DNA from: Eggerthia catenaformis OT 569 = DSM 20559
GTDB taxonomy: Bacteria; Bacillota_I; Bacilli_A; Erysipelotrichales; Coprobacillaceae
Assembly (NCBI RefSeq): GCF_000340375.1
Contig: NZ_KB446646.1
Coordinates: 276,666 to 340,665, forward strand
Reading direction: 5' to 3'
Length of the DNA stretch: 64,000 bases
Both the position numbers and the translations under genes were made by a program. How positions within the stretch are numbered: position 1 is the stretch's first letter; the number at the start of each line of letters is the position of its first letter. The notes under the pieces are model-generated. The model was given only the letters and a program-made list of their open reading frames with translations. It did not search any database and was not told the DNA's origin. Shown piece after piece: positions 1 to 8,403 of this stretch.

Positions 1-1
1 T

Positions 2-184
2 GTCAAAATGACAGGTTTAGTAATAACTGTTATCTCTATATTAATACTATTATTAACGCCATCACGACAATCATTACATGATATTATATGCCATACATTA
101 GTTGTAAATATAACAACAGATACTTATCATAATGCGCTTATTCAATTAGATAAAAAGAATAAAAAGCAAGCTTCTATGAGATAA
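2..184 (+). CDS. RDD family membrane protein, C-terminal part
   Basis: The window opens inside this gene; 60 codons remain before TAA. The visible part starts with a hydrophobic helix (about the first 17 residues), then a stretch of the form PSRQSLHDIICHTLVV. This resembles the end of RDD proteins, where an R-Q-x-L-H-D-x-x-x-x-T-x-V-V signature follows the last transmembrane segment. A polar lysine-rich tail of about 25 residues ends the protein. RDD proteins are small integral membrane proteins, some linked to ion transport; the function here is not known. The last codons lie in the left arm of the terminator hairpin. Confidence 0.7.
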   Translation, partial: VKMTGLVITVISILILLLTPSRQSLHDIICHTLVVNITTDTYHNALIQLDKKNKKQASMR

Positions 185-208
185 ATGGCTATCTCATAGA
201 AGCTTTTA
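168..208 (+). terminator. Intrinsic terminator of the RDD gene
   Basis: A perfect 15-bp inverted repeat (AAGCTTCTATGAGAT and its complement, 8-nt loop) is followed by a short T-rich run. Its left arm overlaps the last codons and stop of the RDD gene. Confidence 0.85.
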
Positions 209-216
209 TATTGAAC

Positions 217-246
217 TTGTTTTTTAAAGATAAACACTAGTATAAT
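217..246 (+). promoter_or_regulatory. Possible promoter of the RpiR regulator gene
   Basis: A perfect -10 box TATAAT (241-246) lies 18 nt after a weak -35 (TTGTTT, 217-222). It is 20 nt before the start codon, with a GGGTGAGGG-type ribosome-binding site between. Confidence 0.5.
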
Positions 247-266
247 TAAAATAGGGTGAGGGTAGA

Positions 267-977
267 ATGAGAGAAACAGAAAACATTAAGTTTTTAAATG
301 AACTGGAGTTGAATATCTATAATTATATTATAGCTCATAAAGATCAAATTACGCATATGCGCTTAATTGACATTGCAAATAATTTACATGTTTCACCATC
401 AATGATTACTCGTGTTGCTAAGAAACTGGGATATGAAGGCTTTACTGATTGGAAAATGATTATTAAAATACAAGATGGTAAATATAGTAAGCCAAATAAA
501 GAAAGCTTAAATTATATTTTAGATTATTTTAATAGAGTTAATAATGGCGAATTTGATGAGGGCTTTAACACAGTTGCTGAAATGGTGAAAAAGTGTAGTG
601 AAGTTATCTTTTTTGGCATGGGAATTTCAGGAGCTTTTGCCAAGGCCGGGAGCCTATTATTTAATAGAAAGGGAAAGAAATCTTATTATGTTGGTGATTT
701 TTCATCAAGAATTAAAGATATTTATTCCGGGCATGAAGTAGCAATCATATTAACTGTCTCAGGCGAAACAAGAGAAATCAATCAAGTATTGACTTTTCTT
801 AAAGAAGTTCATATAAAAAGTGTTGTTATTACTAATACAGGTATTTCCTTATCAGCAAAATTAGCTGATTATATTATTTGTTATTATATGCCAAGTGTAA
901 AAGATAGATATTATTATTCATCAGCAACACAAGTTCCGGTTGTTTATATTTTAGAAGCCATTGCTAATAGAATATGA
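267..977 (+). CDS. MurR/RpiR family transcriptional regulator (HTH + SIS)
   Basis: Sugar-phosphate-responsive DNA-binding regulator of 236 aa. Residues 1-75 form the RpiR-type helix-turn-helix (LNVSPSMITRVAKKLGYEGF-like recognition helix, here HVSPSMITRVAKKLGYEGF). Residues about 105-230 form a SIS domain with the phosphosugar-binding stretches FFGMGISGAFA and ILTVSGETREI. Family members usually control neighbouring amino-sugar or sugar-phosphate catabolic genes, but the next gene is an RNA methyltransferase, so the target cannot be read from context. It has a strong ribosome-binding site and appears to be a single-gene unit. The ligand is unknown; the family call is firm. Confidence 0.9.
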   Translation: MRETENIKFLNELELNIYNYIIAHKDQITHMRLIDIANNLHVSPSMITRVAKKLGYEGFTDWKMIIKIQDGKYSKPNKESLNYILDYFNRVNNGEFDEGFNTVAEMVKKCSEVIFFGMGISGAFAKAGSLLFNRKGKKSYYVGDFSSRIKDIYSGHEVAIILTVSGETREINQVLTFLKEVHIKSVVITNTGISLSAKLADYIICYYMPSVKDRYYYSSATQVPVVYILEAIANRI

Positions 978-1005
978 TGATTTGAGTGATTGAAAAATAG
1001 AAATA

Positions 1006-1033
1006 TTGTCTTTCTAATAAAATCAGGTATACT
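1006..1033 (+). promoter_or_regulatory. Promoter that would give a leaderless methyltransferase mRNA
   Basis: TTGTCT (1006-1011), a 16-nt spacer and TATACT (1028-1033). The -10 ends only 6 nt before the ATG at 1040, so transcription should start at or next to the start codon. There is no Shine-Dalgarno sequence before that ATG. Confidence 0.5.
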
Positions 1034-1039
1034 GAAAGT

Positions 1040-1966
1040 ATGAAAAAATATCTCTATATATCCAATTATTTTGAACCGAATGAATCTTCATTAGCACAGT
1101 GTGAGTTTAAAACATTCTTTAACTGTGATTTTGAACATTACCATTTGAGTGATTTAGATTTTCATTTTCAGCGTTCTGCCTTTATCAAAGATCGTATTCT
1201 ATTACTATGTCAGGGAAAGAATATTGAAGAATTAGTAAGTCAATTAGAGAAAAGACATATGTATTATGAAGACTTTAAGATTGTTTACTATAAGAATAGG
1301 ATAACACATCTGGACTATCAAACATCCTTAATCCATGCTCAAAGATTGAGTGATCCGATTGATGGAAGTACCGATCTGAGTCATCCAAAGATTATTTTTG
1401 CTTATACTCTTATTGAAGATACTTATTATTTTGGTATTTTAGAATCTAATAAGAAATGGAATCAATATGAATATAAGCCTCATAGTTATTCTCATTCGTT
1501 ACCGGTTCGTATTGCCAGAAGTGCTATTAATATCGGTGCCGGAATTGATGAAAAGATTCGTATTATTGATCCGTGCTGTGGAGTGGGAACTGTTGTTTTA
1601 GAAGGTCTTTCTATGGGATTTAAGATAATTGGCAGTGATATTAATAGAGATATTTCTTATAAGGCACGCTTAAACTTAGAATATTTTGGATATGACCCTA
1701 AACTTATCTCCAGAAAAGATATTTATGATATAAGAGAATATTATGATTTATCCATTATTGATGTTCCCTATGGAGTTTATCATTATATTCCAAAAGAGAT
1801 ACAATTAGCTTTAATTAAACAATCTATTTCTATATCTAGGAGATGTGTAGCTATCACTCATTTAGATTTTAGTGATGAATATAAAAAAACAGGACTTCAA
1901 ATAGAGAAATCATGTTATTATAGAAAAGGGAACTTTTATAGATATTTAACAGTATTAAAGGGATAA
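1040..1966 (+). CDS. SAM-dependent RNA methyltransferase, UPF0020/Trm11-like
   Basis: Putative RNA base methyltransferase of 308 aa. The N-terminal half (about 1-150) is a substrate-binding region with no clear motif. The C-terminal half is a Rossmann methyltransferase: IDPCCGVGTVVLEG is the SAM-binding glycine loop, GSDINRDISYKARLNL holds the acidic ribose-binding residue, and IIDVPYGVYHY occupies the catalytic N/D-PPY position (DVPYG). This resembles TRM11/UPF0020 enzymes that modify guanine N2 in tRNA or rRNA; the actual substrate is inference. It is followed three bases later by the lipid kinase gene, so the two are probably co-transcribed. It lacks a ribosome-binding site and is probably leaderless. 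Confidence 0.75.
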   Translation: MKKYLYISNYFEPNESSLAQCEFKTFFNCDFEHYHLSDLDFHFQRSAFIKDRILLLCQGKNIEELVSQLEKRHMYYEDFKIVYYKNRITHLDYQTSLIHAQRLSDPIDGSTDLSHPKIIFAYTLIEDTYYFGILESNKKWNQYEYKPHSYSHSLPVRIARSAINIGAGIDEKIRIIDPCCGVGTVVLEGLSMGFKIIGSDINRDISYKARLNLEYFGYDPKLISRKDIYDIREYYDLSIIDVPYGVYHYIPKEIQLALIKQSISISRRCVAITHLDFSDEYKKTGLQIEKSCYYRKGNFYRYLTVLKG

Positions 1967-1969
1967 TTT

Positions 1970-2809
1970 ATGAAACATATATTTTTATTAAAAACACCGG
2001 AATTTATACCTGTTATTCATGAGGTTATGAAAGGTTATGATTATGTGATCAGAGTTTCTCAATATAGTCATCATGTAGATAAGATTATTAGAGAATATAA
2101 AGAGCCAGCACGTTTTTATAGTATTGGGGGAGATGGTTTCTTTAATCAGGTTATTCAAAATCTGGTTAATACAGAACATGAAGTTGTGATTATTCCCAAG
2201 GGAACAGGTAATGATTTTAGTCGTAGTGTGAATCAGTCTTCTGATCCTAAACAGGTATTAATAGATTCATTGAATAAAGAATCAGTACTTATTGATACGG
2301 TATCAGTTAATGATGTCTATGCGGTTAATTCCATTTGCTTTTCATTAGATGCTTTGATTGCGAATTCTATCCATGAACATTCAGATAAAACGAAGAATTC
2401 TAGTAGATATTTCTTATCTGTTTTTACTAAGATAAGACATTATCCTTTTCATCATGTTAAGATTATTGAGAATGAAAAGGTTATCTATGATGATCAGACA
2501 ACATTATGTACATTTATGAATGGTCAGTATTATGGAGGAGGTATTCAGATTGCTCCTAAGGCTTCATTACAGGATGGTTTATTGAATGTCTTTATTATTC
2601 CCAAGATATTAAAAAGGAATGTTCCTTTCTATGCCGCTAAGATATTAACACATCATATGAATAAGATAAAAGACTCCCTTAGTTTTAAAACGAAAGAAGT
2701 CTATGTTTATACTAAAATATGTAATATTGATGGCGAAGAAATTGAAGCATCTTCTTATCATCTGAAAGTAAATCCTCACAGTTTAAGGGTTATTCAAACA
2801 AAGAAATAA
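1970..2809 (+). CDS. Diacylglycerol kinase family lipid kinase (YegS/DgkB-like)
   Basis: Soluble lipid kinase of 279 aa, expected to phosphorylate diacylglycerol or a similar lipid at the inner face of the membrane. The catalytic domain shows SIGGDGFFNQVIQNL (the GGDG nucleotide-binding loop) and IPKGTGNDFSRS, both typical of the DAGK catalytic family. The C-terminal half carries the usual beta-sandwich, with GQYYGGGIQIAPKASLQDGL matching the family's G-G-G-x-x-x-x-P-x-A-x-x-x-D-G-x-L pattern and NIDGEE near the end. Length is normal. The start follows an AAGGGAT ribosome-binding site. Its 3' end overlaps the convergent LysR gene by 20 bp. Confidence 0.88.
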   Translation: MKHIFLLKTPEFIPVIHEVMKGYDYVIRVSQYSHHVDKIIREYKEPARFYSIGGDGFFNQVIQNLVNTEHEVVIIPKGTGNDFSRSVNQSSDPKQVLIDSLNKESVLIDTVSVNDVYAVNSICFSLDALIANSIHEHSDKTKNSSRYFLSVFTKIRHYPFHHVKIIENEKVIYDDQTTLCTFMNGQYYGGGIQIAPKASLQDGLLNVFIIPKILKRNVPFYAAKILTHHMNKIKDSLSFKTKEVYVYTKICNIDGEEIEASSYHLKVNPHSLRVIQTKK

Positions 2810-3635
2810 ATTCTTTTGCGATGGGTGATAGATTATCATCTAATCTGGACACAACAGCAACACCGGTATAAAGGTCTTTATCTTTTAGCGTGACTGCTTT
2901 TAATGAACTGTTAATAAGAGGTTCAGCAGTATCAGGAATAATTGCGATTTCATTAAGCGTTAAAGCCCAGTAAATGGATGTTCGGCAATCATCGCTTTGA
3001 ATATGAATATAGGGATTAAAAGATAATCTGTTAAGACAATAATCAGTAATTAAAGACTGATAACGTCTATGTATAATTAAAGGCTTATCTTTATAATCAA
3101 TTAAATGATTCATATGATCATTAATCATATCTTTAGGACCAATCGCAAGCATTGGTCCTTTCTCTAATGCGATTGAAGCTATATTTAATGAATTATAAGG
3201 TGTTCTGACAATACCTATATCTATTTCATGAGCCTGTAAGAGATCTATCATCTCACCGGTAGGACCTTCTTTAATTCTAAAGTTTAAATTGGGATGATTT
3301 TTAATAAAGTTAATGACTTTATCTTCATGAATAATAGCACTATTAGAAGATGTAATTCCTATTCTTAATGTTTCACAGGATATATTTGTGATTTCATGAC
3401 GTGTTAATTCTTCTAAACCTAAGATTTGAGAAGCACGTTTATATAATAATTTACCTGCAGCTGTTAAAGTGACATGTCTTTTTCCTCGTGTTAAGAGTGA
3501 GACACCTAATTCTTTTTCTAAAGATTTCAGCTGCATAGATAAAGGGGGCTGTGCCATATGTAATTTAATAGCTGCTTTAGAAATAGTTCCTTCGTCTACA
3601 ATAGTCTTAAAATATATCATTTGTTTAATATCCAT
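2790..3635 (-). CDS. LysR family transcriptional regulator
   Basis: DNA-binding regulator of 281 aa. The N-terminal winged helix is classic: MIYFKTIVDEGTISKAAIKL then HMAQPPLSMQLKSLEKELGV, ending in LTAAGKLLYKRA. Residues about 88-280 form the periplasmic-binding-like effector domain (RIGITSSNSAIIHED; GPTGEMIDLLQAHEIDIGIV). The gene is divergent from the ABC exporter pair at 3789 with about 150 bp between, an arrangement in which LysR proteins often control the neighbour and themselves. The ligand is unknown. It ends convergently on the lipid kinase gene with a 20-bp overlap. Confidence 0.92.
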   Translation of the reverse strand: MDIKQMIYFKTIVDEGTISKAAIKLHMAQPPLSMQLKSLEKELGVSLLTRGKRHVTLTAAGKLLYKRASQILGLEELTRHEITNISCETLRIGITSSNSAIIHEDKVINFIKNHPNLNFRIKEGPTGEMIDLLQAHEIDIGIVRTPYNSLNIASIALEKGPMLAIGPKDMINDHMNHLIDYKDKPLIIHRRYQSLITDYCLNRLSFNPYIHIQSDDCRTSIYWALTLNEIAIIPDTAEPLINSSLKAVTLKDKDLYTGVAVVSRLDDNLSPIAKEFISLFE

Positions 3636-3691
3636 AGTCGTTTCCTCTTGATTTTTATATTATCATAAATCATAAATAATTGGCAATCTAA

Positions 3692-3710
3692 ATATATATA
3701 TATATATATA
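3692..3710. repeat. AT dinucleotide tract
   Basis: Uninterrupted alternating AT tract of 19 bases in the intergenic region between the LysR gene and the ABC exporter. It could vary in length by slippage and alter spacing in the divergent promoter region. Confidence 0.8.
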
Positions 3711-3730
3711 AAAACTATATTCAGAATACA

Positions 3731-3753
3731 AAACATATATTTGTAATATGTTT
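3731..3753. promoter_or_regulatory. Inverted repeat, possible regulator site before the exporter
   Basis: AAACATA and TATGTTT are perfect 7-bp inverted halves separated by 9 bp. The right half overlaps the spacer of the exporter promoter. Position and dyad form fit an operator, plausibly for the divergent LysR protein; this is inference. Confidence 0.4.
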
Positions 3754-3768
3754 AGAATTTAATATAAT
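3741..3768 (+). promoter_or_regulatory. Promoter of the ABC exporter operon
   Basis: TTGTAA (3741-3746), 16-nt spacer, TATAAT (3763-3768), 20 nt before the start codon at 3789, with a GGAGGGA ribosome-binding site between. Confidence 0.55.
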
Positions 3769-3788
3769 AAGGGCGTGGAGGGAATGTT

Positions 3789-5498
3789 ATGTATTGGAAG
3801 AAATATATTTGGAGTTATCGTAAACAGGCATTATTAGGATTCATTTTTAAATTAATAGAAGCATTCTTTGAACTGCTGATACCTTTAGTAGTTGCTCATA
3901 TTATTGATGATGGAATAACCGGTCATAATACATCCTATATTATCAAAATGGGTCTTGTTATGTATGCATTATCATTAGCCGGATATTGCTGTGCTATTGT
4001 CTGTCAGTATTATGCCTCTCTTTCTTCACAGGGATTTGGTACTTTGATGAGAAAGGAAATGTTTGATAGAGTTAATAAATATGATTATGAAAACTTAGAT
4101 GATATAGGAACACCTGCTTTGATTACTCGTATTTCTAATGATGTGAATCAGCTTCAGTTGGCAGTTGCCATGACAATCAGATTAGCCTCTCGTTCTCCTT
4201 TTATTATTATCGGTTCATTAATTATGAGTTTTACTATTTCAGTAAAAATAGGCATAATATTTATTTTTATTTCTTTTTTACTGGCATTTTCTATTTATTT
4301 TATTATGAGTCGTACTCAGCCTATCTATATAAAAATCCAAAAGTTGTTAGATAAAGTCTCTCTTATCACAAGAGAAAATCTCGCCGGTATCAGAGTGATT
4401 CGTGCATTTAATAAACAGTCCAGTGAAAAGAAACGTTTTGAAGATATGACTGAAAAACAGAAGTCTTTACAGCTTTATTCAGGTAATATAGCCTCTATGT
4501 TAAATCCTCTGACAACAGTTATTGTTAATACGGGAATTATTATTATTCTTTTGCTGGGCGGACGTTTTGTTAATGATGGTTCATTGACTCAGGGAGAAGT
4601 AATAGCTTTAATTAATTATATGAATAGTATTCTTTTATCCATGTATGCTTTTGCTAATGTAATTCTTATCTATATTAAAGCCAAAGCATCTTATGTAAGA
4701 GTTTCTGAAGTATTGGATACAAAGCCGGTTATTATTGAAGGTCACTCTTCAATACCGGAAACATATACTACTTTTCTTTCTTTTGAAGATGTTTCTTTTT
4801 CTTATCCTAAAGGAGAAGCTTTATCACATATTAGTTTTGAATTATCGAAGAATCAGACAATTGGTATTATTGGAGGTACCGGATCAGGGAAAAGTTCATT
4901 GATTTCACTCATTCCACGTTTTTATGATATCGATAAAGGAGAGATAAAAATAAAAGATCAGAATATTAAAAAATATTCTTATCAGTCATTAAGATCAATG
5001 CTTGCTCTTGTCCCTCAGAATGCTGTTCTATTTAGAGGAACTATTAGAGATAATCTATTATGGGGAAATCCGAATGCCTCAGATATAGATCTAATAGAAG
5101 CTTTACGTATTTCACAATCATATGATTTTGTTTTTTCTAATAAAGAAGGATTGGAAACAAAGATTGAAGCATCCGGGAAGAACATTTCAGGAGGACAAAG
5201 ACAGAGATTAACAATCGCAAGAGCATTAGTTAAAAAGCCCGAATTGCTTATTTTAGATGATGCATCAAGTGCTTTGGATTATGCGACAGATGCTGCTTTA
5301 AGAAGAGATTTAAAGACTTTACAGACTACTGTCATCATTGTATCTCAAAGAGTATCAGCAATAAGAAATTGTGATCAGATTCTTGTTTTGGATCATGGTC
5401 ATTTAGCCGGAAAGGGAACACATCATGAACTTATTCATTCTTGCCGACTCTATAAAGAAATAGTTCATTCACAGACAGAAGGTGATATCAATGAATAA
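3789..5498 (+). CDS. Heterodimeric ABC exporter, subunit with degenerate catalytic site
   Basis: Fused membrane and ATPase half-transporter of 569 aa. Residues 1-300 carry six transmembrane helices; the nucleotide-binding domain follows with Walker A GIIGGTGSGKSS, Q-loop LVPQNAVLF, a canonical signature ISGGQRQR and Walker B LLILDDASSALD. The catalytic glutamate after Walker B is aspartate, and the H-loop histidine is glutamine (IIVSQRVSAIR). Both changes are the hallmark of the non-catalytic half of TM287/288- or LmrCD-type exporters. It pairs with the next gene, which overlaps it by 8 bp. The substrate is unknown; drug or lipid export is typical for the class. Confidence 0.92.
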   Translation: MYWKKYIWSYRKQALLGFIFKLIEAFFELLIPLVVAHIIDDGITGHNTSYIIKMGLVMYALSLAGYCCAIVCQYYASLSSQGFGTLMRKEMFDRVNKYDYENLDDIGTPALITRISNDVNQLQLAVAMTIRLASRSPFIIIGSLIMSFTISVKIGIIFIFISFLLAFSIYFIMSRTQPIYIKIQKLLDKVSLITRENLAGIRVIRAFNKQSSEKKRFEDMTEKQKSLQLYSGNIASMLNPLTTVIVNTGIIIILLLGGRFVNDGSLTQGEVIALINYMNSILLSMYAFANVILIYIKAKASYVRVSEVLDTKPVIIEGHSSIPETYTTFLSFEDVSFSYPKGEALSHISFELSKNQTIGIIGGTGSGKSSLISLIPRFYDIDKGEIKIKDQNIKKYSYQSLRSMLALVPQNAVLFRGTIRDNLLWGNPNASDIDLIEALRISQSYDFVFSNKEGLETKIEASGKNISGGQRQRLTIARALVKKPELLILDDASSALDYATDAALRRDLKTLQTTVIIVSQRVSAIRNCDQILVLDHGHLAGKGTHHELIHSCRLYKEIVHSQTEGDINE

Positions 5499-7245
5499 TA
5501 ATCATACTTTTTCTCGTTTGATGAGTTTTGTTAAACCTTATAAAAAATATTTATTTCTTGCTTTATTATGTTCTCTCATTCATATTATTTTCACTCTTTT
5601 AATACCGATCTTAACTGGTCGAGCTATTGATACAATGATTGGACCTTCAAAAGTAGATTTCTTATTACTTTATCAAAGAATACTATTGATCATAATAACT
5701 GTTTTATTAGCTGCCTGTTTTCACTATCTTGTATTAAGGTTTTCAAATAAGCTGACTTTTGAAATTACTCAGCAGTTAAGAAAAGTCTTATTTAATAAGT
5801 ATCATGAACTTCCTTTATCTTATATAGATTCTTCTTCTCATGGTGATCTTATGAATAGAATGATTGCTGATATTGATTTAATTGGTGATGGACTCTTACA
5901 GGGATTTACAAACTTATTTTCAGGAATTATGACTATTCTGGGAACAATAGGATTTATGCTTTCTATTAATATACAGATAGCACTTATTGTTATTATACTT
6001 ACACCCTTCTCATTAATTGTTTCTTCTTTAATTGCTTCAAAGACTTATAAGTATTTTAAAGAACAGTTGTCTATTAGAGGAGAATTATCCGGTTTTGTAG
6101 AAGAAATGGTAGGAAATCAGAAGATTGTTAAGGCTTTTGCTCATGAACGGGAGAATATCAAAGCATTTGATCAAATCAATCAGAGACTCTTTCATTCAGG
6201 TGTAAAATCACAATTTTTAGGGGCTTTAGTTAATCCATCAACGAGAGTGGTGAATGCAATCGTATATGCTTCAGTATGTTTATTTGGTGCTCTCAGTGTT
6301 GTTAATGGGCACTTAACAGTAGGTATTCTTTCCAGTTTTTTAAGTTATGCTAATCAATATACAAAACCTTTTAATGATATTTCAAATGTCTTTACTGAAC
6401 TTGAAACATCTCTTGCATGTGCTGATAGAGTCTTTATGATATTAGACCAGAAAGATATTAAAAGACCTGATCATCCTTCTACTATTGATCATCCTAAAGG
6501 AAATATTGAAATTAAGAATATTTATTTTTCATATAATCCGGAACACAAGCTTATAGAAGATTTTAATCTGTCAGTAAAAGCCGGTGAAACGGTTGCGATT
6601 GTCGGTCCAACGGGATGTGGTAAAACAACACTTATTAATTTATTAATGAAATTTTATGAACCTGTTTCCGGCTCTATTTTGATTGATGGTATCAATATGA
6701 ATAAGATGACAAGAGAGTATATACGTTCTTTATATGGTATGGTTTTACAGGACACATGGTTGTTTAAAGGAACTATTAAAGAAAATATTGCTTTTGGTTC
6801 AGATCATTCTAGTGAAGAAGAAATTATTGAAGCGGCTAAGAATGCTCATGCTCATAAGTTTATTATGCAACTTAAGGATGGTTATGATGCTTTACTTAGT
6901 GAAGAAGGGGCTAATCTTTCTAATGGACAAAGACAGCTTTTATGTATTGCCCGTATTATGCTTGCTAATCCTCCTATGCTGATATTGGATGAAGCAACAT
7001 CATCTATTGATACTCGTACAGAAAAACAGATTCAGTCTGCTTTTGATAAGATGATGAAAGATAAGACATCATTTATTGTAGCTCATAGACTTTCTACTAT
7101 TCAAAAAGCGGATAAGATTATAGCTATGAAAGATGGACATATTATTGAGCAGGGAACACATCATGAACTGCTTAAACAGAAGGGTTTTTATTATCATCTT
7201 TATTATAGTCAGTTTGATTTGAATGAAACTGAAAAAAGTATATAA
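5491..7245 (+). CDS. Heterodimeric ABC exporter, catalytic partner subunit
   Basis: Second half-transporter of 584 aa. The ATG at 5491 is preferred over the in-frame GTG at 5482 because AGAAGGTG sits 6-7 bases before it. Six transmembrane helices (about 20-310) precede the ATPase: Walker A VGPTGCGKTT, Q-loop MVLQDTWLF, Walker B LILDEATSSIDTRTE with the catalytic glutamate, and H-loop FIVAHRLSTI. Its signature is LSNGQRQL rather than LSGGQ. It therefore supplies a good Walker A/B but a weak signature, complementary to the defects of its partner, so the pair should have one consensus and one degenerate ATP site. Confidence 0.93.
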   Translation: MNNNHTFSRLMSFVKPYKKYLFLALLCSLIHIIFTLLIPILTGRAIDTMIGPSKVDFLLLYQRILLIIITVLLAACFHYLVLRFSNKLTFEITQQLRKVLFNKYHELPLSYIDSSSHGDLMNRMIADIDLIGDGLLQGFTNLFSGIMTILGTIGFMLSINIQIALIVIILTPFSLIVSSLIASKTYKYFKEQLSIRGELSGFVEEMVGNQKIVKAFAHERENIKAFDQINQRLFHSGVKSQFLGALVNPSTRVVNAIVYASVCLFGALSVVNGHLTVGILSSFLSYANQYTKPFNDISNVFTELETSLACADRVFMILDQKDIKRPDHPSTIDHPKGNIEIKNIYFSYNPEHKLIEDFNLSVKAGETVAIVGPTGCGKTTLINLLMKFYEPVSGSILIDGINMNKMTREYIRSLYGMVLQDTWLFKGTIKENIAFGSDHSSEEEIIEAAKNAHAHKFIMQLKDGYDALLSEEGANLSNGQRQLLCIARIMLANPPMLILDEATSSIDTRTEKQIQSAFDKMMKDKTSFIVAHRLSTIQKADKIIAMKDGHIIEQGTHHELLKQKGFYYHLYYSQFDLNETEKSI

Positions 7246-7263
7246 TAGTCTCGGGAGATTATT

Positions 7264-8325
7264 ATGAAAAAATTATTAAAGATGATTAGAAATATTCTTA
7301 TTTGTATTCTTGTATTAGCTATATCCGGATTAGGATTATTAACTTATAAAGAATATCAGCCTGCTAATAAAGCAATAATTCCTTTGGTTCAGAATTCTTT
7401 AAAAAAAGAGGTTTCACTTAATCAGGAAATGAATATATTAACTTGGAATATTGGTTATGGTGCTTTAGGTGAACAGGCTGACTTCTTTATGGATGGGGGA
7501 AAATCCGTACAAAGCTCTACTAAAGAAAGTGTTCAGAAGAACTTGATAGGTATTCAGAATATTATTAAGAATGAAAAACCGGACTTTGCTTTATTTCAGG
7601 AAGTTGATTATGATTCAAAAAGAAGCTATTATATAAATGAACAGAAAGTATTATCTGCTGCACTTCCTTATTATTCAAGCAGTTCTGCCTTGAATTTTAA
7701 AGCTTTCTATGTTCCTTATCCTTTACCTCCTATCGGAAGAGTAAATTCAGGAATAGAAACATATTCAGCATATCGTATAAATTCATCATTAAGATATCAG
7801 CTTCCAATTCCTTTTAAATGGCCTAGCCGTACAGTTAATCTTAAAAGATGTTTAACATTAAACAGGATCAACATTAAGAATACCAAAAAACAGCTGGTTA
7901 TTATCAATCTTCATTTAGAAGCTTTTGATAAAGGTGAAGGTAAGAAGAAACAAACAGAAGCTGTTAAGAAACTTATTGAAGATGAATATAAAAAAGGTAA
8001 TTATGTCATTGCCGGAGGAGATTTTAATCAGACATTTACGCATATTTCATTACAAAACTATCCTCGGTATAAAAATAAGTGGCAACCGGGAACGATAGAT
8101 ACATCTGTTTTTAAAGGTTTTAATTGTGTCATGGATAATACTTATCCGACGGCCAGATCATTGGATAAAGCTTATAGAAATAAGTTTAATCATCAATATT
8201 ATATGATTGACGGTTATATGGTTTCTAAAAATATTACTATTAAGAAAATTGAAACAAAAAATTATCATTTTAAATATTCTGATCATAATCCGGTAAAACT
8301 AACATTTCTTTTAAATCCGATTTAA
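7264..8325 (+). CDS. Endonuclease/exonuclease/phosphatase (EEP) family membrane-anchored protein
   Basis: 353 aa with one N-terminal transmembrane segment (about 8-28), so the catalytic domain should lie outside the cell. EEP-fold motifs are visible: NILTWNIGYGALG (metal-binding Asn), FALFQEVDYDSKRS (metal-binding Glu), IINLHLEAFDKGEG, VIAGGDFNQTF (the GDFN motif) and a C-terminal YSDHNPVKLTF with the conserved SDH. Related proteins cleave nucleic acids, inositol phosphates or sphingomyelin; the substrate here is not determined. It follows the exporter genes by 18 bp with a GGGAG ribosome-binding site, so it is probably the third gene of that operon. Confidence 0.85.
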   Translation: MKKLLKMIRNILICILVLAISGLGLLTYKEYQPANKAIIPLVQNSLKKEVSLNQEMNILTWNIGYGALGEQADFFMDGGKSVQSSTKESVQKNLIGIQNIIKNEKPDFALFQEVDYDSKRSYYINEQKVLSAALPYYSSSSALNFKAFYVPYPLPPIGRVNSGIETYSAYRINSSLRYQLPIPFKWPSRTVNLKRCLTLNRINIKNTKKQLVIINLHLEAFDKGEGKKKQTEAVKKLIEDEYKKGNYVIAGGDFNQTFTHISLQNYPRYKNKWQPGTIDTSVFKGFNCVMDNTYPTARSLDKAYRNKFNHQYYMIDGYMVSKNITIKKIETKNYHFKYSDHNPVKLTFLLNPI

Positions 8326-8371
8326 AAGAATATAAGTATAAAAAATGTATAATATACAATTTTAGAGATAG

Positions 8372-8403
8372 AAAAAGACTTTCCATTAAGAAAAGTCTTT
8401 TTT
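8372..8403. terminator. Bidirectional terminator between convergent genes
   Basis: AAAAAGACTT and AAGTCTTTTT arms around a short loop, with A and T runs outside. It serves the EEP gene on the plus strand and the hydrolase gene on the minus strand. Confidence 0.85.

Noticed and set aside
6734..6982. 82-codon plus-strand frame inside the second ABC exporter gene
   Set aside because: It overlaps the ATPase motifs in another frame and has a leucine/lysine-only composition typical of shadows.
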